Shown: positions 44,077 through 53,211, counted from the first letter of the stretch. The stretch: DNA of 64,000 nucleotides from Prosthecochloris sp. (GCA_015482705.2 JADMLA020000008.1:62001-126000), one strand, 5' to 3'. The notes: generated by a model from the letters alone, not told the origin. Numbers and translations are program-made.

Positions 44077-47000
44077 TCGTTGATCTCCTCTATCTCTCCT
44101 TCGGTTTCAAGATACTCTTCCTGCAGACGCTGCTTCATCTCTTCGGAAGCGTTCCACATACCGCGGCCGATCGCCTCGAGCAGCTTGTCGAGAATATTTT
44201 GTCGGGCATAGGGATTGACTTCCTGCATCCACCGTTTCATCTCCTCATCGAGCACGTACCTGCCGGCAACACGTTCGTACATCCAGTCCTCGACCACTTC
44301 CGCAGTCGCATCCCAGCCAAGAATGACATCCATCATCTTGGAAATGTCCCCGGCACCTTTGTAGCCATGACGTTTCAACCCATCGAGCCATTTCGGGTTG
44401 AGCAGACGGGAGCGGAAAATGTGCTTGGCCTCTTCGAATGTCGAACGCACCTTGACTCGTTCGGGGTCGGAACTGTCGCCGACAAGCGCGAAAGGCAACG
44501 CGCCCCGCTCCTGCTTCGCCGCAGTGATCAGTCCACCGTAGTAGTTGTAGTAATCTGTACAGGAAAACATGTCATACTCACGGGAATCTTCGTTTTTGAC
44601 GGTCGCATCGAGCCTGGAAAGCACTTTCCTGAAAGTCGCAGGCTTCTGTTTTCCATACGATCCCCGACCATATGCATGGGATGAGTAGCGGACATAGTTA
44701 TCGGCAAGATCAGCCTGCGTTTCCCAGTTTTTCGATTCGATCAACTCTTCGACTCCCGCTCCGTAGGTTCCGGGAGGACATCCGAAAACCCTGAATGTCG
44801 CTTCGCGCATGGCTTCGTCTTCGTTCATTCCGTCTTTGCGGTAACTTTCGGCATCGGAAAGAACGTTTCGCCGCAACATATTGATTTCAGGCGGTTCGTT
44901 GAGAGCTGCAACCATCTTGACTGCATCGTCTATCCGGTCGACAAGCAGTGGAAAAGCATCACGGAAAAACCCGGAAATCCTGGGAACGATGTCGAGCCTT
45001 GGCCATTTGAGCTCACTGGAAGGGATGATTTCGAGTCCCTCGACATAACCGCTCCCTTTTTTCCAGACCGGCTTGACGCCCATCAGGTAAAATATCTCTG
45101 CAAGGTCATCCCCCCCTGAACGCATGGTCGCTCCACCGAAAAGAATGACGCCTATGCTCCTCGGATAGTCACCCTTTTCCTCCAGGTAACGCTCGACAAG
45201 CGCATCGCCGAGACTCATACCGACCTTCCATGCCGCCGGTGTGGGAATTTTCTGGGGGTCGATGGAATAAAAATTACGACCGGTAGGCAGGATATCGGCC
45301 TGTCCCCGTGTCGGAGCGCCGGAAGGTCCCGGTTCGACAAATCTTCCGTCAAATCCCTTGAAGGCCGAATCGATTTCGTCACTCACTTTTCTGATCCGTG
45401 GTACGAGGTCCGAACAGATATAGCGCAGGCATTTCATCACGTCATCGCTCGTCACCTCCGGCATTACCTTGCGGATGGATATGAGACAATCTTCCGCGTA
45501 GTCGTGACGAGAGAGCATCCGAACCAGTTCGAGAGCAGTATCGTGAGCCTCTCGAATCACCTGGCCGCCAGTCTTGGCGGTCACGCCGAAGACCGGACAC
45601 CCCTTGTTCTCTATCAGTTCATCGATATCATACCCCCGTGCCCGGAGAATCGATTCACGTAACGAAGGAGCCTCACCCTGTTCGAGCCGGGTCATTTGTA
45701 CAACCAGCTCCACGAGTCTTTCTCCTTCAGGACAAAGCCCGAGAGTATGCAGGCCATCCGAAATCATCGTGTCGGCGATATCGTCAAGATAACGGTGCAG
45801 ATGCTCGAGAAACCCGTCGAAGTCAGCCATTGCCCCTTCCCTGCCGAACCCTGTGTCCTTGTCAAGGTCAGCCTCGACCAGTGCATCCCAGATCATTGGC
45901 ATCAGAACTTCGAGCTTTCCCGGATCACTGCTGCGCGCAGCAGCATAATCTTTGAGCAGATTGTCAAGCGACGCCATCTCCTCATACAGATCCGCATTGG
46001 TGAAAACTGGTGTCAGGTGATCGACGATACAGCAGTACGACCGCCGTTTGGCTTGCGTCCCCTCGCTGGGATCGTTAATGATATAGGGGTAAATGTTGGG
46101 AAGGTCCATGATAGCCAGATCCGGAAAACACTCGCCTGAAAGTCCGAGCGCCTTGCCCGGCAACCATTCGAGAGACCCGTGCTTGCCGACATGCATCACC
46201 GCATCGGCCCTGAAGATTTCACGCAGCCAGCGATAGTACGCCAGATAATGATGCGGCGGTGGAATATCCGGATCATGAACAAGTTGATCCTGACGCTCGA
46301 GCTTACCCCTTGGAGGCTGTATGGTGATAAAAACATTGCCGTTTACCGTTCCGGGAAAAAGCAATGAATTGCCGTCAACGAACAGATCGCCGGGCACATT
46401 TCCCCAGTTTTCCTCCATTTTCTCTCTCACATTCACCGGTAAAGCCTCGTGCCATGGCCGGTATTCATCCGGCCCTGCCGTTGCTTCGGTCTTTTCCGCC
46501 ATTCTGTCAGGGGTCAGCCACCGCCGGTCACAGGTCATACCCTCGAGCAGTTCCCGAGCGAGATCGTCTCCTTTTTCATACTGCCGGTCGATTTTGTACC
46601 CTTCGCTCGCCATCCGTTCGAGCAGCAGCTTGACGCTCTCGAAGCTGTCGAGACCGACAGCACACCCGATTCGGTCATTACGGGGAGGATAATGATGGAA
46701 AATCACGGCGATGCGCTTTTCAGCATTGGGCTTGTGACGCAACGCCGCCCACCTGAACGCGATGGAAACAAGTTTTCGAACCCTTTCCTCGACCGGCATG
46801 ATCCTGACAAGCTCTGCACCGGTCAAGGTATCCGTACCGACGTTTTCTCTCGTTGCGAACGGCACGGTAACCAATGCGCCATCGAACTCGGGCTGTGCTG
46901 CGGAAAACGAAACCTCCATTGTCCCGAGCCCCTGCAGGCTCGCTTTCCACTGCTCATAGGGCTGAAATGTCATGAGAGCCTGCAGGAACGGTACGTCCAG

Positions 47001-47849
47001 CCCGGGCAGAATATCGTCGTAATCCTTCGAATTGAGCGTAAGTGAAAAGAGGAGCGGATTGATGAGCACATCGATCCTGCTTCTTCCATTGTGATCCTTG
47101 AAAAAGGCGTCCGCAACGTAGTCCGATCCCCTGTTGCCCCGTATCGCATCTTTGTAACGCAGATGAAAGACCGCGATAACGTTGGCCCCTTGACGCTCGA
47201 TCTCTCTGATCAGATAGTCGAATGCGGCCAGGTCGCCGTCGATGAAATAACTTTGGTAAAACCACACGCCGACGGTTGGCTTCGCGGGATCGACGTGCTT
47301 TTCAAGATAACCGTCGATATCGTCGAACGCCGGAAAATCAGGATGGTAGATCCCTTGGTGCGGCATTCTTCGGGGAGCCTCGACCGGGATATCGGCAGAA
47401 AAGAGGATATTGTGAAGATACCGTAACATATTCCTGAAATTTTCCATCCCTCCGTTCATGAGATAACGGCTGACGGCATCCCCTTTTTCAGTTCCGAACA
47501 ACTCACTGTGCTCATGTGCCAATTCAAGAGCTTCTTCATCCCCGCCTGCTGAATGAATGAACAGAAGCGGGGCTTTCCGGCCTTCACTTTTTCGCAGCCG
47601 GTAAGCTTCGAGAAAATCGTCGAACGGAGGAAACGACGCTTTTCCGCCCATGAGCCGAACGATAAGCACGTCCGACTCGACCGCTTGGCGCACAAACTCC
47701 GCAGCCTGAGCCGGCGTCGACAATTGGGAACGAAGACGAGCCTTCACGCTCACCGATCCACCATCGTCGATATAACGGCGCACACCTGCGCTCAAAGACG
47801 GAATCTCCGATGGACTGGTACTGAAATAACACAAGGTAAAATGCTTCAT
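44073..47849 (-). CDS. cobN: cobaltochelatase CobN-like large subunit (paralog 2, canonical motifs)
   Basis: A 1258-residue H/CobN-family protein with canonical motifs. HVGKHGSLEWLPGKALGLS (553-571, including the conserved His557), LPNIYPYIINDPSEGTQAKRR (about 583-603), CCIVDHLTPVF, PTGRNFYSIDPQKIPTPAAW, GVEELIESKNWETQADLADN and a C-terminal PKWLDGLKRHGYKGAGDISK segment. CobN with AAA and AAA/VWA partners inserts Co2+ into a corrin ring intermediate. In Bacteroidota a CobN relative (HmuS) is instead linked to haem demetallation, so the direction of metal transfer is not certain. The start overlaps the radical SAM gene stop (ATGA). Confidence 0.9.
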   Translation of the reverse strand: MKHFTLCYFSTSPSEIPSLSAGVRRYIDDGGSVSVKARLRSQLSTPAQAAEFVRQAVESDVLIVRLMGGKASFPPFDDFLEAYRLRKSEGRKAPLLFIHSAGGDEEALELAHEHSELFGTEKGDAVSRYLMNGGMENFRNMLRYLHNILFSADIPVEAPRRMPHQGIYHPDFPAFDDIDGYLEKHVDPAKPTVGVWFYQSYFIDGDLAAFDYLIREIERQGANVIAVFHLRYKDAIRGNRGSDYVADAFFKDHNGRSRIDVLINPLLFSLTLNSKDYDDILPGLDVPFLQALMTFQPYEQWKASLQGLGTMEVSFSAAQPEFDGALVTVPFATRENVGTDTLTGAELVRIMPVEERVRKLVSIAFRWAALRHKPNAEKRIAVIFHHYPPRNDRIGCAVGLDSFESVKLLLERMASEGYKIDRQYEKGDDLARELLEGMTCDRRWLTPDRMAEKTEATAGPDEYRPWHEALPVNVREKMEENWGNVPGDLFVDGNSLLFPGTVNGNVFITIQPPRGKLERQDQLVHDPDIPPPHHYLAYYRWLREIFRADAVMHVGKHGSLEWLPGKALGLSGECFPDLAIMDLPNIYPYIINDPSEGTQAKRRSYCCIVDHLTPVFTNADLYEEMASLDNLLKDYAAARSSDPGKLEVLMPMIWDALVEADLDKDTGFGREGAMADFDGFLEHLHRYLDDIADTMISDGLHTLGLCPEGERLVELVVQMTRLEQGEAPSLRESILRARGYDIDELIENKGCPVFGVTAKTGGQVIREAHDTALELVRMLSRHDYAEDCLISIRKVMPEVTSDDVMKCLRYICSDLVPRIRKVSDEIDSAFKGFDGRFVEPGPSGAPTRGQADILPTGRNFYSIDPQKIPTPAAWKVGMSLGDALVERYLEEKGDYPRSIGVILFGGATMRSGGDDLAEIFYLMGVKPVWKKGSGYVEGLEIIPSSELKWPRLDIVPRISGFFRDAFPLLVDRIDDAVKMVAALNEPPEINMLRRNVLSDAESYRKDGMNEDEAMREATFRVFGCPPGTYGAGVEELIESKNWETQADLADNYVRYSSHAYGRGSYGKQKPATFRKVLSRLDATVKNEDSREYDMFSCTDYYNYYGGLITAAKQERGALPFALVGDSSDPERVKVRSTFEEAKHIFRSRLLNPKWLDGLKRHGYKGAGDISKMMDVILGWDATAEVVEDWMYERVAGRYVLDEEMKRWMQEVNPYARQNILDKLLEAIGRGMWNASEEMKQRLQEEYLETEGEIEEINE

Positions 47850-48874
47850 ACCGCTATGTCTCCCTGTTGAACACAGTATTGAAAAATCGTACGATACAAC
47901 TCACAGATCAGTTCTCTGCCGACATCTCCGTTATAGAGAAGGCGTGTAGGACATTCACCGGGACACCTGCCTTCGAGAGGACAATCCGTGCATGCTTCGG
48001 AAAAAAGAGTGCTTTCCGACAACGCAGGATATGCCGACGAAGGGGCATCGACCGTTCCGAGAAACAGGGCCGGATCACCGACAGCCTGAGTGCAGGGATA
48101 GAGCTTCCCATCAGGAGTCACGGCAAGACTCGCACCGGAACATGCGGAGCAGTAGGCGCGACTCGAGCCCTGACGCCATGAACGAAGAACAAGCGCTCTC
48201 TCCCGAAATTCCAGCGGCCGTTCGCGCCGCCGGTTGAACAGGTCGAGTGTTTCGAGTAAACGGAATGTCTCTGCAGCGAGAACCTGCTTTCGAGGCAAAT
48301 GACATCTTTTTTCAGCTGCAGCACCTTTCTGCACCAGAAGATCGAGCCCGAAACCGCATGCCGATGAAAAAGGATACAGCGCCATCAGAAGCCCTCTGAG
48401 TTCCCTGACATTCCGGTCTGCCAGCACCGCCGTTACCCTGAACGGGATACGCTCTTCTTCGAGCATTGTCAGCGCACGGTAGGTCTCCCGGCTTCCACCG
48501 CGTAACACCTCCTGCACGTACGGCGACCCGTCGATGCTGATACCGATTCCTGTTCCGTAACGCTTCAGCTCTCTTGCCGTCTCTCTGTCGAGCAGTACAC
48601 CATTGGTCTGCAGTGCCGTCGTAGCCGGCAAACGTTCACGTTGAATCTGTTCGAGAATCGTAAAGACCTGTTCGGCGGCAAGCAACGGTTCCCCTCCTGT
48701 AATCTGTACATGAAAAGCCCGGCCTGATGCCGCAGCCATATGGAGAGCCTTCATCGCCGTATCGAGATGCATCACCTTCCCTGCATGAGTTTCTCCTTCG
48801 TAACAGTAGGCACAGGAAAGGTTGCAGGCTGTCGTCACCATGAGCATCAGATATGAAGGGGGATTTGCAATCAT
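47846..48874 (-). CDS. radical SAM/SPASM protein in a B12-riboswitch operon
   Basis: A 342-residue radical SAM enzyme. The [4Fe-4S]-SAM motif is CNLSCAYC (Cys17, 21, 24) at the very N-terminus, followed by the GGEPLL motif (near 60) and a partial TIM barrel with TALQTNGVLLD and GIGISIDGSPYVQE. The C-terminal region from about 240 is Cys-rich (YCSACSGAS, LYPCTQ, CTDCPLEGRCPGECPTR, ELICELY), a SPASM-type extension binding auxiliary Fe-S clusters. SPASM proteins generally modify peptides or proteins (RiPP maturases, anaerobic sulfatase maturases). It is coupled by 4-nt overlaps to the TIM-barrel gene upstream and to cobN downstream. No short Cys-rich precursor peptide gene is obvious nearby. The substrate is unknown. 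Confidence 0.85.
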   Translation of the reverse strand: MIANPPSYLMLMVTTACNLSCAYCYEGETHAGKVMHLDTAMKALHMAAASGRAFHVQITGGEPLLAAEQVFTILEQIQRERLPATTALQTNGVLLDRETARELKRYGTGIGISIDGSPYVQEVLRGGSRETYRALTMLEEERIPFRVTAVLADRNVRELRGLLMALYPFSSACGFGLDLLVQKGAAAEKRCHLPRKQVLAAETFRLLETLDLFNRRRERPLEFRERALVLRSWRQGSSRAYCSACSGASLAVTPDGKLYPCTQAVGDPALFLGTVDAPSSAYPALSESTLFSEACTDCPLEGRCPGECPTRLLYNGDVGRELICELYRTIFQYCVQQGDIAV

Positions 48875-49875
48875 GATCTCTCTTTCCGGGTGAAAAACCT
48901 TTCTCCCAACGACTGTTTCTGACGATGGATTTTATCGACCCACTCCTCTTTCGAACGGAAAGAAAATTCAAAAACTGTCGTATCCGGCGCGATCCTTTCA
49001 AACAGTCCGGCAATCGACGCATGGCTGAACGCATCATGCTCATCGATCCGGCGCACATGACGCACAGCAACCGTAAACCGCTCCCAGAAGGTCTCCGCAC
49101 CATCGAACGGCTCGTGCATCTCCATGCTTGCACGAACATAGTCACCCGACAGGCTCTTGCAGAGGTGTACCGCCTTTACAAGGTCACGATAGCTGCCGAG
49201 ACGATCGACTTCACCGAGCAGATACGCCACCGCCTCCTTTTCGTTCACGAGTAAGCGATTCTTGTTGAGAATATGGCCGGTATCGAGCACCAGACCCGGC
49301 TTGGAGTACTCGAGGCGATCGAACAACCGGTCGATTTCCCGCACGCTGTCGAGCCGGAAATTGCCCGGCCACCAGAGATTTTCGAACAGAATCCAGCCAT
49401 CATACGCTGTATCACGTACTACCTCGTTGATCACATCGGCAGACAGATCGACCATCTCCTCCCAACTCCATGGCGGATTCCAGTTGAAAATGTAGTCGAG
49501 CTCGTAATGGACAGGATGAAAAACCACATAAGGGCAGTTGAAACGCCTTGCAAGCTCGAGCTGTTTACGGTAACAGGCGACGATCGTCTCCCGGCTGGTC
49601 CCACCATAGTACATCTCGATGTTCCTCTCGTTGTCGAACATCGCCAGGAGTTGCCGCCTGTCGTTGTACCATATCTGTTTGAGCATCACGAAAAAACGCA
49701 GGTGAATGCCACCGATGATCTCTCCGGGGATTGAATCGTACTCGTAATCACCTACCGGATAGAGCTCATAACCGTCGAAATCTGTCTCATCGAGCAGAGA
49801 AACAGCATGCTCCCAACGCTCACCGGCAATGGAAAGATCGTTTGCATGAGTGCTGATATTGAGTAAGAAACGCAT
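48871..49875 (-). CDS. TIM-barrel (xylose-isomerase-like) protein, first gene of riboswitch operon
   Basis: A 334-residue protein of the sugar-phosphate isomerase/AP endonuclease 2 TIM-barrel superfamily. Candidate metal-ligand segments are VVFHPVHYELD (near 118), ILFENLWWPGNF (near 163), LVLDTGHILNKN (near 195), and later AVHLCKSLSG and EFSFRSKEEW. No signal peptide. The exact reaction is unknown. It is distinct from the CbiR-like TIM protein at 14318, although in the same superfamily. It heads the operon behind the cobalamin riboswitch at 50092-50270 and is fused by a 4-nt overlap to the radical SAM gene, so the two probably work on the same substrate. The hairpin CGGTAAA/TTTACCG (49896-49916) lies just before its ATG. 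Confidence 0.8.
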   Translation of the reverse strand: MRFLLNISTHANDLSIAGERWEHAVSLLDETDFDGYELYPVGDYEYDSIPGEIIGGIHLRFFVMLKQIWYNDRRQLLAMFDNERNIEMYYGGTSRETIVACYRKQLELARRFNCPYVVFHPVHYELDYIFNWNPPWSWEEMVDLSADVINEVVRDTAYDGWILFENLWWPGNFRLDSVREIDRLFDRLEYSKPGLVLDTGHILNKNRLLVNEKEAVAYLLGEVDRLGSYRDLVKAVHLCKSLSGDYVRASMEMHEPFDGAETFWERFTVAVRHVRRIDEHDAFSHASIAGLFERIAPDTTVFEFSFRSKEEWVDKIHRQKQSLGERFFTRKERS

Positions 49876-49895
49876 GGCCCATTACTTCACTGGTT

Positions 49896-49949
49896 CGGTA
49901 AAAACATCGTTTACCGCAACCGGGAAAGCATGAAAACAGCGTGCATGCT
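49896..49949 (-). promoter_or_regulatory. leader hairpins before the TIM-barrel gene
   Basis: CGGTAAA (49896-49902) pairs with TTTACCG (49910-49916), and AGCATG (49927-49932) with CATGCT (49944-49949). They lie between the cobalamin riboswitch and the start codon at 49875, the first within 21 nt of it. They may form the expression platform. A possible small frame covering 49911-50030 (minus) has no clear ribosome site and is not called. Confidence 0.4.
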
Positions 49950-50091
49950 GATCGAATCGGCAAGAACATTCAGACCTGTCGATAGAAAAGACAACAGGCT
50001 GTGGACAGAGAATATCCCTACACCTGTTTCGCGGAAGAGTAATGCACAACATATTGAGATCGATTGCTTTAACCCGAAGCGATAAACATCA

Positions 50092-50270
50092 CGGCAGGTC
50101 TTCTGACTCTCCTGAATCTGCCGCCTTCCCGATCCGGGAGCCCGGTTCAGTGGCATCTTGGCAGATCAATATCTCCGGCATGAAGCCGGTACAGGATTAC
50201 AGCAGCGGGTACTGTTCCGGATTTCCACCGGATTCCCTTTTAAGCCGGTTGGCAGAAGCCAGCCGACACC
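50092..50270 (-). promoter_or_regulatory. cobalamin (B12) riboswitch controlling the TIM-barrel/radical SAM/cobN operon
   Basis: Minus-strand elements in order: CGGTGTCGG near 50262-50270, GCCAACCGGCTTAAAAGGGA (about 50232-50251), ATCCGGTGGAAATCCGGAAC, CCCGCTGCTGTAATCC (about 50194-50209), GCCACTGAACCGGGC (B12-box core GCCACTG near 50148-50154), GGGAAGGCGGCAG (about 50118-50130) and GTCAGAAGACCTGCC (50094-50107). The aptamer is complete and closely similar to the one at 35325. It puts genes 49875 down to 35567 under corrinoid control. Confidence 0.95.
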
Positions 50271-50345
50271 GTAGTGTTTGTATATACTGTAAAACCCGCT
50301 GAAATACAAATTCCCGACTCTTTCGTTTTTTATCAGCCCTCTCTT

Positions 50346-50443
50346 CTATGGACACCCCTAAAAAGTGCCATGAGCGGTTCGAGAGCAAGGCTGATGGAGC
50401 GTAGCGATCGGGGCGTGCAATACGTTTTTAGAGGTGCCTATAG
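50346..50443. repeat. 98-bp MITE-like or REP-like element with 20-bp terminal inverted repeats
   Basis: CTATGGACACCCCTAAAAAG (50346-50365) is an imperfect inverted match (about 16 of 20) to the last 20 bp, GTTTTTAGAGGTGCCTATAG (50424-50443). The interior is GC-rich (GAGCGTAGCGATCGGGGCG) and itself able to fold. The element lies between two divergent cobalamin riboswitches. No coding capacity. It looks like a small non-autonomous mobile or dispersed palindromic repeat; target duplication is not clear. Confidence 0.55.
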
Positions 50444-50532
50444 GGATGATGTGTTCCCGACAAATAGTACAGCAACTTTGCAACGCCGTATTTTTTCATT
50501 ATAATCCATCACTTTTCTGGAATGTTCTTTCT

Positions 50533-50742
50533 CAACCGGTGCCTGTGGCGACAAGCCATGGGGTAAAAGGGAATCGTGTGAAAATCACGAACTGTTCCCG
50601 CAACTGTCATTACTGGAGCTGATCTCATCAGCTCATCTGCGTGAGTCTGCGTCACTGCGTCAACCTTATCGTCCATCCCGGACGGCGTGGGAAGGCACAG
50701 CCTCGATAATGTTTTTCAGTGAGAGTCAGGAAACCTGCCGGT
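50533..50742 (+). promoter_or_regulatory. cobalamin (B12) riboswitch upstream of TonB receptor 51026-53134
   Basis: Plus-strand elements: CAACCGGTGCC (50533-50543), GGGAATCGTGTGAAAATCACGAACTG split at about 50569-50594, CCCGCAACTGTCA (50597-50609), GTCACTG (50651-50657, B12-box core variant), GTGGGAAGGC (about 50687-50696) and GAGTCAGGAAACCTGCCGG (50723-50741). The leader then runs about 285 nt to the ATG at 51026, without a gene. This aptamer and the minus-strand one at 50092-50270 point in opposite directions, about 260 nt apart. Confidence 0.93.
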
Positions 50743-51025
50743 TGATTATTGCCAGAGTTAACAGGCAAAACACTGTTGTTTACGAAAACAAGCAGCGATT
50801 TTCCTGCGGCTCAAACGGCTACGGGACCATAGCCCGGCAATAAGCCGATACCCCGGAATGAAATTCAGTTCGACCTGTTTCAGCATCTATCAATGCAGTC
50901 TGGTGATCCGCATAGTAAGCCACCGGTACGTCATGTCGTGCTTAAACGACCATTTTGCAGAACTCCTGCTGAAACGGTGAAGAACATGCTTTCATCGAAA
51001 ACAGTAACTTTTACCTGACGAAACC

Positions 51026-53134
51026 ATGCAGCACCCATCATTGACGAAAGGGCTTCTGAAAACTTTTTTCGCATTGCTTCTTCTCCCCTCTTCCGCATTT
51101 TCCGGGGAAAACGCTTCCGGAGAAATTACCGTACCGGAGATCGTGATTACCGCCACGAAAACAGAGGAAACTCCGTTTTCACTCCCTGTATCCATAGAAA
51201 CCGTCTCCTCCTCCGATATCGAACGTGAGGTCGCTGAAAACAGCTCAGAACTTATCGAAAAGGTACCGGGAGTCAGCATCGAAGGCAGCGGAATGTGGGA
51301 AGCCGCCCCCGTGATCAGGGGTTTTAGCGGTACCAGGACGCTCGTGCTGATAGATGGAGATCGCGAAAACAATCTCTGGGCGGGGCGCGATCCACTCACA
51401 CCGTTTATCGGTGTTGCAGATATCGAGCGAATCGAAATACTCAAGGGCCCTTCTTCGGTGCTCTATGGAAGTGATGCTCTTGGTGGTGTCATAAACTTCA
51501 TCACGAAAAAACCTGATTTCGCACTGAACGATGGCTGGAGTTTTGCACCGGAAGCATCAGGCACTTACAGTTCGGTCGACGAAGGCTGGCAAGGAAACGT
51601 GGCACTTGGCGGAGGAGGTAACGGTTTCGATTTCCGCATCGATGCTTCAAGCCGGGACCATGGTGACTATACGGATGGAAATGGCAACAAGATCGCAAAC
51701 AGCCAGTTCGAGGCCATGAGTCTGGGAGCTCAGGGCCGCTATATGATCGATGATCAGCACGAAGTGTCACTTTCATATCGCCATACCGGCATCGTTGACA
51801 AGGGAGTCCCCCAGAAAAATAACGCGCCATGGTCTCACTTCACCAAATTTGACACCGATACCTGGAAAGCAGCGTATACAGCCCGGCAACTCGGAGCCAT
51901 TGAGGAACTGCTCCTGAAAGGTTGGCTTGTCGACCAGGAACGTGTATATGACGGCAGAATAAACAGTTCGACGCAACCGATGTATACTCTCAAGAACAAC
52001 CGGATCGACACCGGAGCAAAAGGAGCATCGCTACAGCTCACCTTTGCACCTACACGGCAAAACACGCTTGTTACCGGGCTCGACTATGTGCACGAAAACG
52101 CGGAATCCGCTGAAAAACAGATCAAGAAAAAAACTTCGAACGGGAAAACCGCAAAAGAAATCACCTTCCCACCCGTCTCCGACGCCCATCGCGATCATAT
52201 CGGTTTTTTCGCCCAGGATAAACATGTTTTCCATAACGGTTCCGTCCTGATGGGCGGTCTCCGCTACGACTATTTCAGCGCCGATGCAGAGGACGCACGT
52301 TTCAGGACAGTAGTGTATGAACCTGACGGACAGACCGTCAAAAAAGTGGTGGAAGAAGTGAACGTTTTCAAAGAAAAGAGCGATCAGGCGCTTACAGCCT
52401 CACTCGGCTATGTACATCCGTTGAACAAAACGGTGAACCTGACAGCAAACATCGCGACCGGATTCCGCTCGCCTGACATGTTCGAACGCTTCTCCACAAG
52501 AGGAGGCAGTTACATCATTCTCGGCGATCCCGATCTCGATGCGGAATACTCCTGGAATATCGATTCGGGTATTAAAATCAAATCAGAAACCCTTACCGGT
52601 TCATTCTCCATCTTTTATTCCTGGGTCGAGAACTATATCGACCTTAAGAGCAACCCGGATGTCACCTTCAACGGTATGGAAACAAAAACCTACGTCAACG
52701 TTCCGGAAGCCGAAGTGTACGGCTTCGACGGCGGTGTCACCTGGAGGCCAGCCGAACATCTTTCCCTGTTTGGCAACATAGCGTCGGTGATCGGTGAAAA
52801 TACAACTGACGGCCAGAGGCTCAACACCATCCCGCCGCTCAACGGACTGGTCGGCTTCCGCTGGGAAGACTCGATCAACAGCACCTCGAACTGGTGGATA
52901 GAGCTGAACAGCGAAATCTTCGACAATCAGGAAAATCCGGCTCCGAATGAAAAGGCAACACCCGGGTATGCGGTTTTCAACGTAAGAAGCGGCATCCGAT
53001 TCAACCGGAACATCGCCCTCTCCGTGGCAGTCGACAACATCTTTGACAGAGCTTACCGCAGCCATCTCAATTATGCGGATTTTCTTTATGAACCGGGAAT
53101 CAACCTGAAAACATCCCTCAAGGTCACACTCTAA
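51026..53134 (+). CDS. TonB-dependent receptor (BtuB/CirA-like)
   Basis: A 702-residue outer-membrane receptor. Signal peptide about 1-24 (LLKTFFALLLLPSSAFS), TonB-box-like EIVITATKTEE near residue 37, plug about 45-160 (SSELIEKVPGVSIEGSG, RTLVLIDGDRENNLW, IERIEILKGPSSVLYGSDAL) and a barrel to the C-terminus (ends INLKTSLKVTL). It heads an operon with a permease, an ATPase and a binding protein, and lies behind a cobalamin riboswitch, so it very likely imports a corrinoid. This is the only one of the four receptors in the window that is followed by a complete BtuFCD-like set. Confidence 0.93.
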   Translation: MQHPSLTKGLLKTFFALLLLPSSAFSGENASGEITVPEIVITATKTEETPFSLPVSIETVSSSDIEREVAENSSELIEKVPGVSIEGSGMWEAAPVIRGFSGTRTLVLIDGDRENNLWAGRDPLTPFIGVADIERIEILKGPSSVLYGSDALGGVINFITKKPDFALNDGWSFAPEASGTYSSVDEGWQGNVALGGGGNGFDFRIDASSRDHGDYTDGNGNKIANSQFEAMSLGAQGRYMIDDQHEVSLSYRHTGIVDKGVPQKNNAPWSHFTKFDTDTWKAAYTARQLGAIEELLLKGWLVDQERVYDGRINSSTQPMYTLKNNRIDTGAKGASLQLTFAPTRQNTLVTGLDYVHENAESAEKQIKKKTSNGKTAKEITFPPVSDAHRDHIGFFAQDKHVFHNGSVLMGGLRYDYFSADAEDARFRTVVYEPDGQTVKKVVEEVNVFKEKSDQALTASLGYVHPLNKTVNLTANIATGFRSPDMFERFSTRGGSYIILGDPDLDAEYSWNIDSGIKIKSETLTGSFSIFYSWVENYIDLKSNPDVTFNGMETKTYVNVPEAEVYGFDGGVTWRPAEHLSLFGNIASVIGENTTDGQRLNTIPPLNGLVGFRWEDSINSTSNWWIELNSEIFDNQENPAPNEKATPGYAVFNVRSGIRFNRNIALSVAVDNIFDRAYRSHLNYADFLYEPGINLKTSLKVTL

Positions 53135-53211
53135 TAACAACATGATACAGTCTCAAAAGCCGGACACCTGATGAAGAAACAGGAAAAAAACAGTTTCGAA
53201 TCCTTTTCCGC

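Noticed and set aside
35567..47849. Reading the two large subunits as BchH for bacteriochlorophyll synthesis
   Set aside because: The 44073 protein has CobN-type motifs (GKHG...WLPGK, NDPSEGTQAKRR) and a B12 riboswitch controls the operon. BchH would be expected elsewhere with other bch genes.
49911..50156. 81-codon minus-strand frame in the leader of the TIM-barrel operon
   Set aside because: Begins inside the riboswitch and has no ribosome site; no Cys-rich repeat that would suggest a radical SAM substrate peptide.
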